Source of the DNA: Amycolatopsis deserti
Lineage (GTDB): Bacteria > Actinomycetota > Actinomycetes > Mycobacteriales > Pseudonocardiaceae
Assembly: GCF_014653945.1 (NCBI RefSeq)
Contig: NZ_BNAU01000002.1
Span: 739,914-803,913, forward strand
Reading direction: 5' to 3'
Length of the DNA stretch: 64,000 nt
The notes beneath the pieces are model-generated. The model made no database searches. It saw only the letters and a program-made list of their open reading frames with translations, and had not been told where the DNA came from. How positions within the stretch are numbered: position 1 is the stretch's first letter; each line of letters begins with the position of its first letter. This document shows, one piece after another, positions 42,958 to 49,907 of this stretch. The position numbers and the translations under genes are program-made.

Positions 42958-44307
42958 ATGCCACGTGATCCGAACCAGAAGTTGCGGCAGCTGCTGGCTG
43001 TGGCGAACTGGACGCGGGAAGGTCTGGCACGGGCGGTCAACGCCGTCGCCTCGGAGTCGGGACGGGTTCTGACCTACGACCGGACATCCGTCTCGCACTG
43101 GCTTCGCGGAGCGACGCCCCGCGGCGACACCCCCCTCTACATCGCCGAAGCCCTCTCCCGACGACTGGGCCGGGTGGTGACCCCGGACGAAGCCGGCTTC
43201 TCCCACGCTCAGGATCGACAGCAAGGTTGGCCCGGCAGACCCGGCGCCGACGCGTTCGCCGCACTTCGCCGGCTGGCCGGCACGGACCTGTCCTCGATCT
43301 GGACCGGGACCCGGGAGGAACGAATCTACCGGCAAGCGGACCTCGACCTGCCCGCATGGCCTGGCCCACGACCGACACCACCGTCCACTCCGGACGAATC
43401 AGCACCGGAAGGTCTCGAGATGATGACCTCCGCCTTCCGATCGGCGGATCGGCGGTTCGGTGGCGGGCACGCACGCGAAGCGCTCGTCGCCTACCTGGCC
43501 GGAGACGTCGTGGACGTCGCAGGCCGAGCGACCCCGGCGGCCGGGCGGCGAAGGCTGTGCGCGATCGCTGCCGCCGCCTGCGACCTGGCGGGTTTCATGT
43601 CCTTCGACAGCCATTTCCACGGTCTCGCGCTGGCCTACTTCCGCATCGCCGCCCGGCTGGCGCTGGAGGCCGCGGACCCGGATCTCTATGCGGGCATCCT
43701 GCGTAACATCAGTCTCCAGGCGTGGATGTTGGGCGACACCAGGAGCGCGAACCGCATCGCCGAGCTGGCCGTCGACGCCGCGGAACACGGTGTGCGGAAG
43801 GATCAGTCGGCCGAACTCCTGGGCCACGTGGCCGTCACACTCGCTGCTTCCAACCGGCACGGGGAAGCCCACCAGGCGTTGGGCGCCGCCGAAGACGTCG
43901 TCGCGGCAACCGGGATCGCCAGCGCGACCGTCACGTACCAGCGTGCCGTGGTACTGGAGTACGCCGGTGAGCTCGCGGCCGCACAGCGCGCGCTCCTGGT
44001 TTCGGTGAAACAACGCGACCCGTCGGAACGTCGATCACGTGCGCTGACGACGGCACGGCTGGCCGGGTTGCGGCTCCGGACCGGACAGGTCGACAAGGCC
44101 TGCGACGCGATACGTGATGTGCTCGACGATCACACCAGGCTGTCCTCCGCGCGGGTGGACGCCGCACTCGACGACCTGGGCCGGCACCTCGCACGGTTCC
44201 GGGGCCTGCCGTCGTCCGACCTGGTGCTGCTCGAACTGAGGCGGCGCCGTCGTCACGCGAAGGTATTCACTCCGGGAGGTGGACATGACGACACCGATCA
44301 GGCCTGA
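42958..44307 (+). CDS. HTH transcriptional regulator with TPR-like C-terminal domain
   Basis: A 449-residue regulator. The N-terminal ~75 residues (MPRDPNQKLRQLLAVANW, TYDRTSVSHWLRGATPRG) form an XRE-type DNA-binding domain of the kind common in Streptomyces and Amycolatopsis. The remainder is a helical TPR-like array (ALEAADPDLYAGILRNISLQ, ANRIAELAVDAAEHGV, ALGAAEDVVAATG), with low-complexity Pro between the two. Such proteins often act as pathway-linked activators in secondary-metabolite clusters. ATG at 42958 lies directly after GGAGGA; an upstream in-frame stretch lacks coding character. It diverges from the KAS III cassette and overlaps the small AraC gene. Confidence 0.8.
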   Translation: MPRDPNQKLRQLLAVANWTREGLARAVNAVASESGRVLTYDRTSVSHWLRGATPRGDTPLYIAEALSRRLGRVVTPDEAGFSHAQDRQQGWPGRPGADAFAALRRLAGTDLSSIWTGTREERIYRQADLDLPAWPGPRPTPPSTPDESAPEGLEMMTSAFRSADRRFGGGHAREALVAYLAGDVVDVAGRATPAAGRRRLCAIAAAACDLAGFMSFDSHFHGLALAYFRIAARLALEAADPDLYAGILRNISLQAWMLGDTRSANRIAELAVDAAEHGVRKDQSAELLGHVAVTLAASNRHGEAHQALGAAEDVVAATGIASATVTYQRAVVLEYAGELAAAQRALLVSVKQRDPSERRSRALTTARLAGLRLRTGQVDKACDAIRDVLDDHTRLSSARVDAALDDLGRHLARFRGLPSSDLVLLELRRRRRHAKVFTPGGGHDDTDQA

Positions 44308-44626
44308 TCTCGCGGCCGTCATCACCCTCGTCGACGAACACGCCGACAAGGAACTCTCAGTTCCGGAACTCGCGAGGTTCGCGCGCGTGAGCGTGCGCTG
44401 GCTTCAGCGGCGGTTCCAGGAGGAGCTCGGTGTCTCGCCGAACACCTACATCCGGCTGACCAGGTTGCGTCGCATACACGACGATCTTCTCGCCGGAGAT
44501 CCGAACGCGGGCTGCACGGTGGAAGCGGTGACCAGCCGCTGGGGTGTGCGCCACTGCGGCCGCTTCGCCGCCTGGTACCGCAGCCACTACGACGAGCTTC
44601 CGTCGGCCACGTTGTACCGGCGGTGA
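44285..44626 (+). CDS. Small AraC-type DNA-binding protein (HTH domain only)
   Basis: A 113-residue protein consisting almost only of an AraC/XylS double helix-turn-helix: LSVPELARFARVSVRWLQRR and the second HTH around VEAVTSRWGVRHCGRFAAWY ending in ELPSATLYRR. No ligand-binding domain is present. It may act with a partner or be a constitutive DNA-binding protein. The ATG has GGGAGG six bases upstream and lies 23 bases inside the end of the preceding regulator gene, so the two are cotranscribed. The C-terminal half of its sequence resembles the DNA-binding part of the AraC protein at 45026. Confidence 0.85.
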   Translation: MTTPIRPDLAAVITLVDEHADKELSVPELARFARVSVRWLQRRFQEELGVSPNTYIRLTRLRRIHDDLLAGDPNAGCTVEAVTSRWGVRHCGRFAAWYRSHYDELPSATLYRR

Positions 44627-44989
44627 GGAGGCACTCGGGCCACCGGTGGGCGCGGGCAGGATTACCGGCGTGGTCTCAGGCTGTTGCCGCGGCCCCGTCG
44701 TCCCCGCACCGCGTGCGCGGTGAGCGAGAAGAGCCGCTTGATCGAGCAGCGTTTCCGGTAGGCGCAGAACACGCGCCAGCCATCTTCGCCAGTAGGAGCG
44801 TGGAATCCGTTTGCCGCGTTCCCACCGCGCTACCTGCTCACGGGTGATCGCCGAGTTACCCGACACCTCCAGCAACTCGGCCGCCAGCCGGTACTGGCTG
44901 TAACCGAGACGAAGTCGTGCGTTTCGAACCAGCGATCCGACACCGATGCGAGGATCGCGGATTTCCATCTCGTGGGAGTCGGTGCTCAC
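44357..44989 (-). CDS. XRE-family HTH regulator, 3' end antisense to the AraC gene
   Basis: 210 residues. Residues 10-95 are a convincing XRE-type domain of actinobacterial style (VGSLVRNARLRLGYSQYRLA, GNSAITREQVARWERGKRIP, YWRRWLARVLRLP). The remaining part is Pro/Arg-rich. The last ~90 codons lie antisense over the AraC gene and look like shadow sequence, so the original stop may have been lost by a frameshift near 44650-44700. GTG at 44987-44989 was chosen because TAACGT sits six bases upstream (leaderless geometry). Confident as a DNA-binding protein in its N-terminal half only. Confidence 0.65.
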   Translation of the reverse strand: MSTDSHEMEIRDPRIGVGSLVRNARLRLGYSQYRLAAELLEVSGNSAITREQVARWERGKRIPRSYWRRWLARVLRLPETLLDQAALLAHRARGAGTTGPRQQPETTPVILPAPTGGPSASSPPVQRGRRKLVVVAAVPGGEAAAVAHTPAAGHRFHRAARVRISGEKIVVYATQPGQPDVGVRRDTELLLEPPLKPAHAHAREPREFRN

Positions 44990-44995
44990 CACACC

Positions 44996-45001
44996 ACGTT
45001 A
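44996..45001 (-). promoter_or_regulatory. Probable -10 box, leaderless XRE regulator gene
   Basis: On the minus strand TAACGT, six bases, then the GTG at 44989. The arrangement matches the other leaderless candidates. Confidence 0.45.
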
Positions 45002-45025
45002 GAAAGGAAACCCGGCCGGACCTAT

Positions 45026-46099
45026 TCACTTGCCGACAGGTTCTTGTCCAGTTCCCGCCAACGAGGTCACCGCGGCCCGTCGCTTCGTCTCCGAGGGGAG
45101 CTCACCGAACCTCTCCCGGTAAATACGCGCGAAACGGCCGAAGTTCGACACCCCCACCCGAGCTGCGATCTGGGTCACAGTGTCGCTGCCCGACCGCCCG
45201 GCGCGCTCCAGCTCCTCGCGCACCCGCCGCAATCGAACGTCGCTCACGTACCGCATGGGCGAAATACCCACCTGTTCGCGAAAGGCGCGTTGCAGCGACC
45301 GTTCACTCACGCCGGCGATCGCGGCCAGTTCGGCGGCGGACGCCGGCAAGGCCGGAGCTTGCTCGATGAAGTCGGTGACCTCACGCACGACTCTCGACGC
45401 CGCCGGTGTTTCGACGCGTGCCAGCTCCTTGGAGTAGCTGTGCGGCTGCGCGTAGACGACCGCTGTGGTGAGCACCTGTTCGACGGCCGCGAGCATCCCT
45501 TGTTGCAGTAGCAGGGAATGTCCCGCACTCAACCGTTCCGTGACGCCGCGCGCGAGATCCCAGATCTGTTTGCCGCCGCCACGCCGGAGGTCGATGAAGG
45601 GATCGAACCGCGGCGGGGAATCGATCTGCCGGTGGAGTAGAGACTCGAGCCTCACCGTCACGACATCTCGTGGCAACTTGACCATAAGCTGCCCGCAACC
45701 TCGCTCCCACACCATGTCCAGTTCGTCATCGGGAGAGATGATCGCGGCAGTTCCGGGAAGGATCACGCGGCTCTGATCGCCGACGTTGACCAGGCATCGT
45801 CCGCTGTAGGGGATCAACAGGACGTAAAAGGTCTCGAGTGGTCCGGGGATGACGTGGACGTCCTCCCGTCCATAACTGACATAGTGCAGGGACGCCTTGC
45901 CGACGGGTGCCACGTGGTGACGCGCCTCGAATCCACAGGCGCGCCGATCCAGCGGGACGAGGCGGTGCGACCGCATCATTCTCGCGGTCTTGTCCCGCGA
46001 CTCGTCCACCCTCGTGGTGTGGTAGTACTCGAATCGCTTGAGTGGCAACTCATCCATGGGTTCCTCGCGGACGTGAATCACCTGATCGTCCGGATCCAC
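45026..46099 (-). CDS. AraC-family transcriptional regulator with AraC_binding_2-like sensor domain
   Basis: A 357-residue regulator. The N-terminal half (FEARHHVAPVGKASLHYVSY, VHVIPGPLETFYVLLIPYSG, GTAAIISPDDELDMVWERG) resembles the cupin-like AraC_binding_2 domain. The C-terminal half has both HTHs (AAELAAIAGVSERSLQRAFR; VTQIAARVGVSNFGRFARIY). GTG at 46097-46099 is preceded by GGAGGG at five bases, better than the internal ATG at 46055-46057. It diverges from the radical-SAM gene and probably controls it. Similar regulators respond to aromatic or small acid inducers. Confidence 0.87.
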   Translation of the reverse strand: MDPDDQVIHVREEPMDELPLKRFEYYHTTRVDESRDKTARMMRSHRLVPLDRRACGFEARHHVAPVGKASLHYVSYGREDVHVIPGPLETFYVLLIPYSGRCLVNVGDQSRVILPGTAAIISPDDELDMVWERGCGQLMVKLPRDVVTVRLESLLHRQIDSPPRFDPFIDLRRGGGKQIWDLARGVTERLSAGHSLLLQQGMLAAVEQVLTTAVVYAQPHSYSKELARVETPAASRVVREVTDFIEQAPALPASAAELAAIAGVSERSLQRAFREQVGISPMRYVSDVRLRRVREELERAGRSGSDTVTQIAARVGVSNFGRFARIYRERFGELPSETKRRAAVTSLAGTGQEPVGK

Positions 46100-46187
46100 G
46101 CTGACCCTCCAGGAACGACGGTACCGAGCGATCCGCCGCGCCGCGACGCACCCGCCCGATCTACCAATAGCGGTGAGCACAGTTCAC

Positions 46188-46212
46188 CTGTTCGGCGGAA
46201 AGCAGTGAACAG
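46188..46212. promoter_or_regulatory. Inverted repeat in the AraC/radical-SAM divergent region
   Basis: CTGTTC (46188-46193) and GAACAG (46207-46212) are separated by 13 bases. Just upstream, GTGAGCACAGTTCAC (46173-46187) is a weaker palindrome. Either could be a regulator site for the divergent pair. Confidence 0.3.
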
Positions 46213-46301
46213 CTGGCCCCTACCCGGTAGACCGATCTTTCTGCATCCTGATTCGGCGAAGGGGCGACAAATACCATCAGTACCAAGATTCTGGGGGAAC
46301 T

Positions 46302-47969
46302 GTGAGCAAGGGCTTGGTCACGCTCGTCAACCCGAACCTGGTGCACCCGCCGATCACGCCGTACGCGCTGGACATCTTGGCAACCTCGCTGGAGGACGCC
46401 GAATTCGACGTCGACGTCCTGGACCTCACCTTCTCCCGGGAGAACTGGACAGAAGTGGTGGACGCGTACTTCGGTCGCAGGCAGCCGGTACTGGTCGGGG
46501 TGACGATCCGCAACACGGACACGATCTACCCCCAGGAACAACGTGTTTTCCTCGGTTCCCACAAGGCGATCATCGACCAGGTCCGCACTCGCACCCGGGC
46601 ACCGGTGGTGGCAGGGGGCGTCGGTTTCTCGTCGATGCCCTACGCGCTGGTCGACTACTTCGGAATCGACTACGGCGTCAAGGGGCCAGGAGAATTCACA
46701 TTGGTGCAACTCGCCGAGGCGATCGCGAGCGGCGCACCACCGGAAACGGTCCCCGGTCTCCTCATCAACAAGGGATCAGCCGGTGTCCACCGCGTCTCCC
46801 ACGCGGACCCCGTTGTCGCCGCGGGCCACGTGTCGCTCGTCCAGCGTGCGACCCCTTACCGCCGGCACTCCGGTCGTCCGGATCGCGTCGACAACCAGAT
46901 GTACTTCCACCGGGGCGGCCTGGGCAACATCCTCACCAAGAACGGATGCACGTTCGCCTGCACTCACTGTGTGGAGCCGGACGCCAAGGGGAACCGGTTC
47001 GCTCGCCGCGCCGAAACCGCAGTCGTGGACGAGATCGAAAGCCTGCTGCTTCAGGGAGTTCTTGACCTGCACACGACGGACAGCGAGTTCAACCTGAACA
47101 TCACCCACAGCAAGGCGGTCCTGCGGGAGATCGTGCGACGCAAGTCCCGTGACGCGTCGTCACCACTACACCGGCTGCGCCTGTGGATCTACGTGCAGCC
47201 TGCGCCCTTCGACGCCGAGTACGCGGCTCTGCTCGCCGAGGCCGGGTGCGCGGGCATCAACGTGGCCCCGGATCATTCCCGACCCGAACTGCTCGACGGG
47301 TGGAAGGTGAGCGCCGGTGGCACGCGGTTCTACGACTTCGACGACGTGCGGAAGGTGTGCCGGTGGGCATCCGAGCACGGGATGGCCACGATGGTCGAGG
47401 CCCTGCTCGGCATGCCCGGGGAGACTCCGGAGACCATGCGGGCGTGCGTCGACGACTTCCAGTCCCTCGACGCCACGGTGGTCGGCTACACGCTGGGCAT
47501 CCGGGTGTTCCCGTACTCGCCGCTGGGACGCCGCCTGGCCGCCGCGAGCGCCGGCGAGCTCGCGGTACCCGGCCTGCAGTCCAACGACGCCGAGGAGCCG
47601 ATCGTGCTGGCTCCACTGGAACGCTGTCCCAACCGGGTGAGCTATGAGCGGCAGTTCATGTTCGACCGCGCAGGGAGGTTCCGACCGGTCTACTACTTCT
47701 CCCCCGCTCTCGTCGGCGACGACGAGGCAGGCCCCGGCCGGCGGTATGACCACGCCCTGCAGCTGCTGTGGGACTGCGTCCCCCCGCACGACCGGCTCCG
47801 GGTCATGCTGCCGACGCGCCCCGGCCTCAGCCCGGAGGACAACAACTACGCCGACAACCCGTTCCTCCTGCGGCTGACCGAGCTGGGCTACACGGGGGCG
47901 TACTGGTCCCACTGGCCGAAGCGGTACGAGATCATGCACGAGGTGCCGGCTCGAACCGGAACCCGCTGA
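46302..47969 (+). CDS. Cobalamin-dependent radical SAM enzyme (TsrM-like)
   Basis: A 555-residue class B-type radical SAM protein. An N-terminal Rossmann-like cobalamin-binding region (LVTLVNPNLVHPPITPYALD, APVVAGGVGFSSMPYALVDY, GVKGPGEFTLVQLAEA) is followed by the SAM/4Fe-4S motif Cys216-x3-Cys220-x2-Cys223 (GCTFACTHC) directly before VEPDAKG. That E/D-P-x-A-K-G sequence resembles tryptophan 2-C-methyltransferase TsrM and relatives. The barrel continues with TTDSEFNLNI and EALLGMPGETPETM. Methyl transfer to an unactivated carbon is the likely chemistry; the substrate is unknown. No RiPP precursor or thiopeptide genes are nearby. GTG start with GGGGGA upstream. The TsrM match is from memory of motifs. 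Confidence 0.8.
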   Translation: MSKGLVTLVNPNLVHPPITPYALDILATSLEDAEFDVDVLDLTFSRENWTEVVDAYFGRRQPVLVGVTIRNTDTIYPQEQRVFLGSHKAIIDQVRTRTRAPVVAGGVGFSSMPYALVDYFGIDYGVKGPGEFTLVQLAEAIASGAPPETVPGLLINKGSAGVHRVSHADPVVAAGHVSLVQRATPYRRHSGRPDRVDNQMYFHRGGLGNILTKNGCTFACTHCVEPDAKGNRFARRAETAVVDEIESLLLQGVLDLHTTDSEFNLNITHSKAVLREIVRRKSRDASSPLHRLRLWIYVQPAPFDAEYAALLAEAGCAGINVAPDHSRPELLDGWKVSAGGTRFYDFDDVRKVCRWASEHGMATMVEALLGMPGETPETMRACVDDFQSLDATVVGYTLGIRVFPYSPLGRRLAAASAGELAVPGLQSNDAEEPIVLAPLERCPNRVSYERQFMFDRAGRFRPVYYFSPALVGDDEAGPGRRYDHALQLLWDCVPPHDRLRVMLPTRPGLSPEDNNYADNPFLLRLTELGYTGAYWSHWPKRYEIMHEVPARTGTR

Positions 47970-48018
47970 GCCGGTCGTCCGCCGGATCGCCGAGCGGGCC
48001 GTAGAAGCTGTTCGCCAT
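47932..48018 (-). CDS. Possible small ORF (28 aa), coupled to the one upstream
   Basis: Encodes MANSFYGPLGDPADDRLSGF followed by eight more residues. GGAGCGGAGGGG precedes the ATG closely, a strong ribosome-binding site. The ATG overlaps the stop of another short frame (TGATG). It lies antisense to the 3' end of the radical-SAM gene. It could be a real small peptide or chance; no homologue was recognised. Confidence 0.25.
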   Translation of the reverse strand: MANSFYGPLGDPADDRLSGFRFEPAPRA

Positions 48019-48107
48019 CACCCCTCCGCTCCCAACTCGATGTCGATGATGCGTGAGGAGGACGCCCAGGGCGCTCCCCCGGACGTCGACCTCGCGCGGG
48101 GTGTCAT
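48018..48107 (-). CDS. Possible small ORF (29 aa) downstream of the tetR remnant
   Basis: Encodes MTPRARSTSGGAPWASSSRI followed by nine residues ending IELGAEG. It follows the tetR remnant by 22 bases on the same strand and overlaps the next small frame by TGATG. There is no clear ribosome-binding site of its own. It may be debris from the same decay event as its neighbours. Confidence 0.18.
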   Translation of the reverse strand: MTPRARSTSGGAPWASSSRIIDIELGAEG

Positions 48108-48129
48108 CCGCCTGCGGCGGGACTAGACC

Positions 48130-48552
48130 TCACCGTCGCAGGAGGTGTTCGCCCGCCAGGTGGATCGCCTCGTGCTTCGTGCGGCCCCGGTGGTCCGCCG
48201 CGATGAAGTGCCGTCCGATCGCCAGCGCGAACGCCAGCGTGCTGCGCGCCTCGATCTCGTCCGGGTCGGTCAGGAAACTGCCGAACACCTTCCGCAGGAA
48301 ATCCATCCGCTCGTTGTCGATCCGCCGCAGCCGCTCCGCGACCGCCTCGTCGTGGCGGGCCCACGCGCGCACCGCCAGGTCGATCCGGTGCAGGTCCTCG
48401 CTGAAGCTCAGCTGCCCCACGCGCCGGTACTGCTCGACCACGCCGTCACCCGCCACGCTGTCCAGGATTTCCTTGGTACAGCGGCGTTCCCACTCGTCCA
48501 GCATCTCGGCCAGCAACGCGGGACGGCCGTCGAAGCAGCCGTAGAACCCGCC
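48130..48552 (-). pseudogene. TetR-family regulator, 5'-truncated
   Basis: Encodes the ligand domain and the end of the DNA-binding domain of a TetR protein, beginning at GGFYGCFDGRPALLAEMLDE, which normally follows the recognition helix (G-x-F-Y-x-x-F-x-x-R). It runs to the natural C-terminus (KHEAIHLAGEHLLRR). The first ~45 residues with the helix-turn-helix are missing: upstream DNA instead encodes DUF2867 sequence on the other strand. A deletion has removed the 5' ends of both genes and the promoter region between them. The frame continuing upstream is Arg/Ser-rich shadow. Confidence 0.85.
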
Positions 48553-48557
48553 CCGCG

Positions 48558-49060
48558 GTCGAGGACGTGTGGTCGTTCCGCACCCCCGGCGCGGGCCCGG
48601 ACGACTTCCCGGCGATGCTCGCCGCGATGCGCACCACGGGCAGCCTCGCGAACCAGCCCGAGGCGGCGAAGTTCCTGTTCGCCCTGCGCTGGAAGATCGG
48701 CGCCCTCCTGGGCTGGGACGACCCGTCGTCCGGCGTCGGGTCGCCTCGCTCCGCGACCGGCTGCCCGCCGACCTCCGCGACGCCCCGCGCGGCCCGGACA
48801 GCGCCGGAATGCCACTGAAGGCGGTGTACGAGACGCACACCGAGGCCGCGCGCGAACTGGCGAACAAAACGGTGCACACCGTGATGCACCTGGGCTGGGC
48901 CCGCGGCGCGGACGGCGACCACGAGCTGCGGATGGCGGTCCTCGTCAAGCCCAACGGCTGGTTCGGCCGGCTCTACATGGCCTTGATCGCGCCGTTCCGG
49001 TACCTCGTCGTCTACCCGGCGCTCACCCGGCAGTGGGAACGCGCGTGGCTGGCGCGGTGA
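48558..49060 (+). pseudogene. DUF2867-family protein, 5'-truncated and frameshifted
   Basis: It starts abruptly at VEDVWSFRTPGAGPDDFPAM, a motif normally ~20-30 residues inside DUF2867 proteins, and continues AAKFLFALRWKIGALLGWDD. Near 48738-48745 the coding sense jumps to another frame: GVGS is followed by VASLRDRLPADLRDAPRGP, then NKTVHTVMHLGWARGADGD and KPNGWFGRLYMALIAPFRYL to the end. Both pieces match the family in the right order, so one or a few bases were lost. No start codon region remains. Its stop overlaps the next gene (GTGA), as in an original operon. Confidence 0.85.
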
Positions 49061-49487
49061 AGCAGCTGCGCTGGGCGAGCGGGATCATGGTCGTCCTGGG
49101 CGGCGGTCATCTGATCCTCATCGCGGCGCTGGCCTGGACCGATCTCGCCGGCTGGGTGGACCGGGGACTGTGGGCGGCCGTCCCGCTCCTGGACGGCACC
49201 GCGAACGGCCACGCCTTCTGGGCCGGCCCCGGCAGCTTCGGCGTCCCGCTGATCCTGCTCGGCTGCCTGATCTGGCACCTGGCCGGCCGCGGCGCGCCCC
49301 CGCCCGCCTGGCTCGGCTGGGCCGTCGCGGCGGGTGCGCCCTGGGCGGCGTGCTGCTCGTGCCGTCACCGTTCTTCGCCGGCGTGGTCGCGGGCGCGCTC
49401 ATCGTCGCGGCCGCGCGCCGGGTCAGCCCTCCGCCAGAGCCTCCTCGCGCGTCGTACACAACCGGACGATCTCGCCGGCGCCGGTGA
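49057..49487 (+). pseudogene. DUF6463-like small membrane protein, frameshifted
   Basis: It begins with GTG inside the DUF2867 stop and reads MKQLRWASGIMVVLGGGHLI with membrane helices IMVVLGGGHLILIAALAW and GVPLILLGCLIWHLAG. Around 49333-49340 the hydrophobic sequence jumps frame: WLGWAVAAGA is followed in the other frame by LGGVLLVPSPFFAGVVAGAL and IVAAARR. One frame alone gives a truncated basic tail. The 3' end overlaps the antisense STAS gene. The DUF6463 name is a recalled family with this size and helix pattern, seen next to DUF2867 genes. Confidence 0.7.
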
Positions 49488-49782
49488 TCTCCAGTGGCCG
49501 CCGGGTGAAGCCGGAGCCGACCACCACGTGCACCCGGCCCGGCGCCTCGACCCCGGCGGCCAGCACGACCGCGATCCCGGCCGAGGCCAGGAAACTCACC
49601 TCGCTCAGGTCGATCACCAGCCGCTGGGCGCACGCGCGCGCCGCGGGCAGGGCGACCGCCTCGAACGCGGGCGCGGTCAAGTGGTCGAGTTCGCCGGCGA
49701 CGCGCACCAACGTCGCGCCGGACAGGTGCTCCACGTGCACGTCCACGTGCGCGACCGGCTCGCCCGGCTGGAAAGAGGACAC
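49423..49782 (-). CDS. STAS-domain protein (anti-sigma factor antagonist-like)
   Basis: A 119-residue single STAS domain: TLVRVAGELDHLTAPAFEAV opens the fold and RLVIDLSEVSFLASAGIAVV is the phosphorylation loop. Ser67 corresponds to the Ser phosphorylated in SpoIIAA/RsbV, but the Asp before it is replaced by Ala. It may sequester an anti-sigma kinase in stress signalling. No anti-sigma or sigma gene is adjacent. The GTG start has TTAGAT seven bases upstream, possibly another leaderless gene. Its end overlaps the frameshifted membrane-protein gene on the other strand. Confidence 0.85.
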   Translation of the reverse strand: MSSFQPGEPVAHVDVHVEHLSGATLVRVAGELDHLTAPAFEAVALPAARACAQRLVIDLSEVSFLASAGIAVVLAAGVEAPGRVHVVVGSGFTRRPLEITGAGEIVRLCTTREEALAEG

Positions 49783-49826
49783 CCGCTCGATCTAACCGTG
49801 GCCGGCGGACTGCGGAAAGCCCGGTC

Positions 49827-49871
49827 TTGCGTCCGGCGAGCCCGTGTGGCCTAATATGGCATCAGGTGCCA
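49827..49871 (+). promoter_or_regulatory. mftD promoter with overlapping palindrome
   Basis: TTGCGT (49827-49832) and TAATAT (49852-49857) form a plausible -35/-10 pair with 19-base spacing. TGGCATCAGGTGCCA (49857-49871), a 15-bp palindrome with perfect 5-bp ends, covers the start-site region where a repressor would act. Confidence 0.5.
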
Positions 49872-49907
49872 AAATGGCGTCCCTCACAGGCGAGGCGGAG
49901 TGACGAG

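Noticed and set aside
48040..48126. Plus-strand 28-codon frame (MSMMREEDAQGAPPDV...)
   Set aside because: No ribosome-binding site, opposite the small minus-strand frames, and no family recognised.
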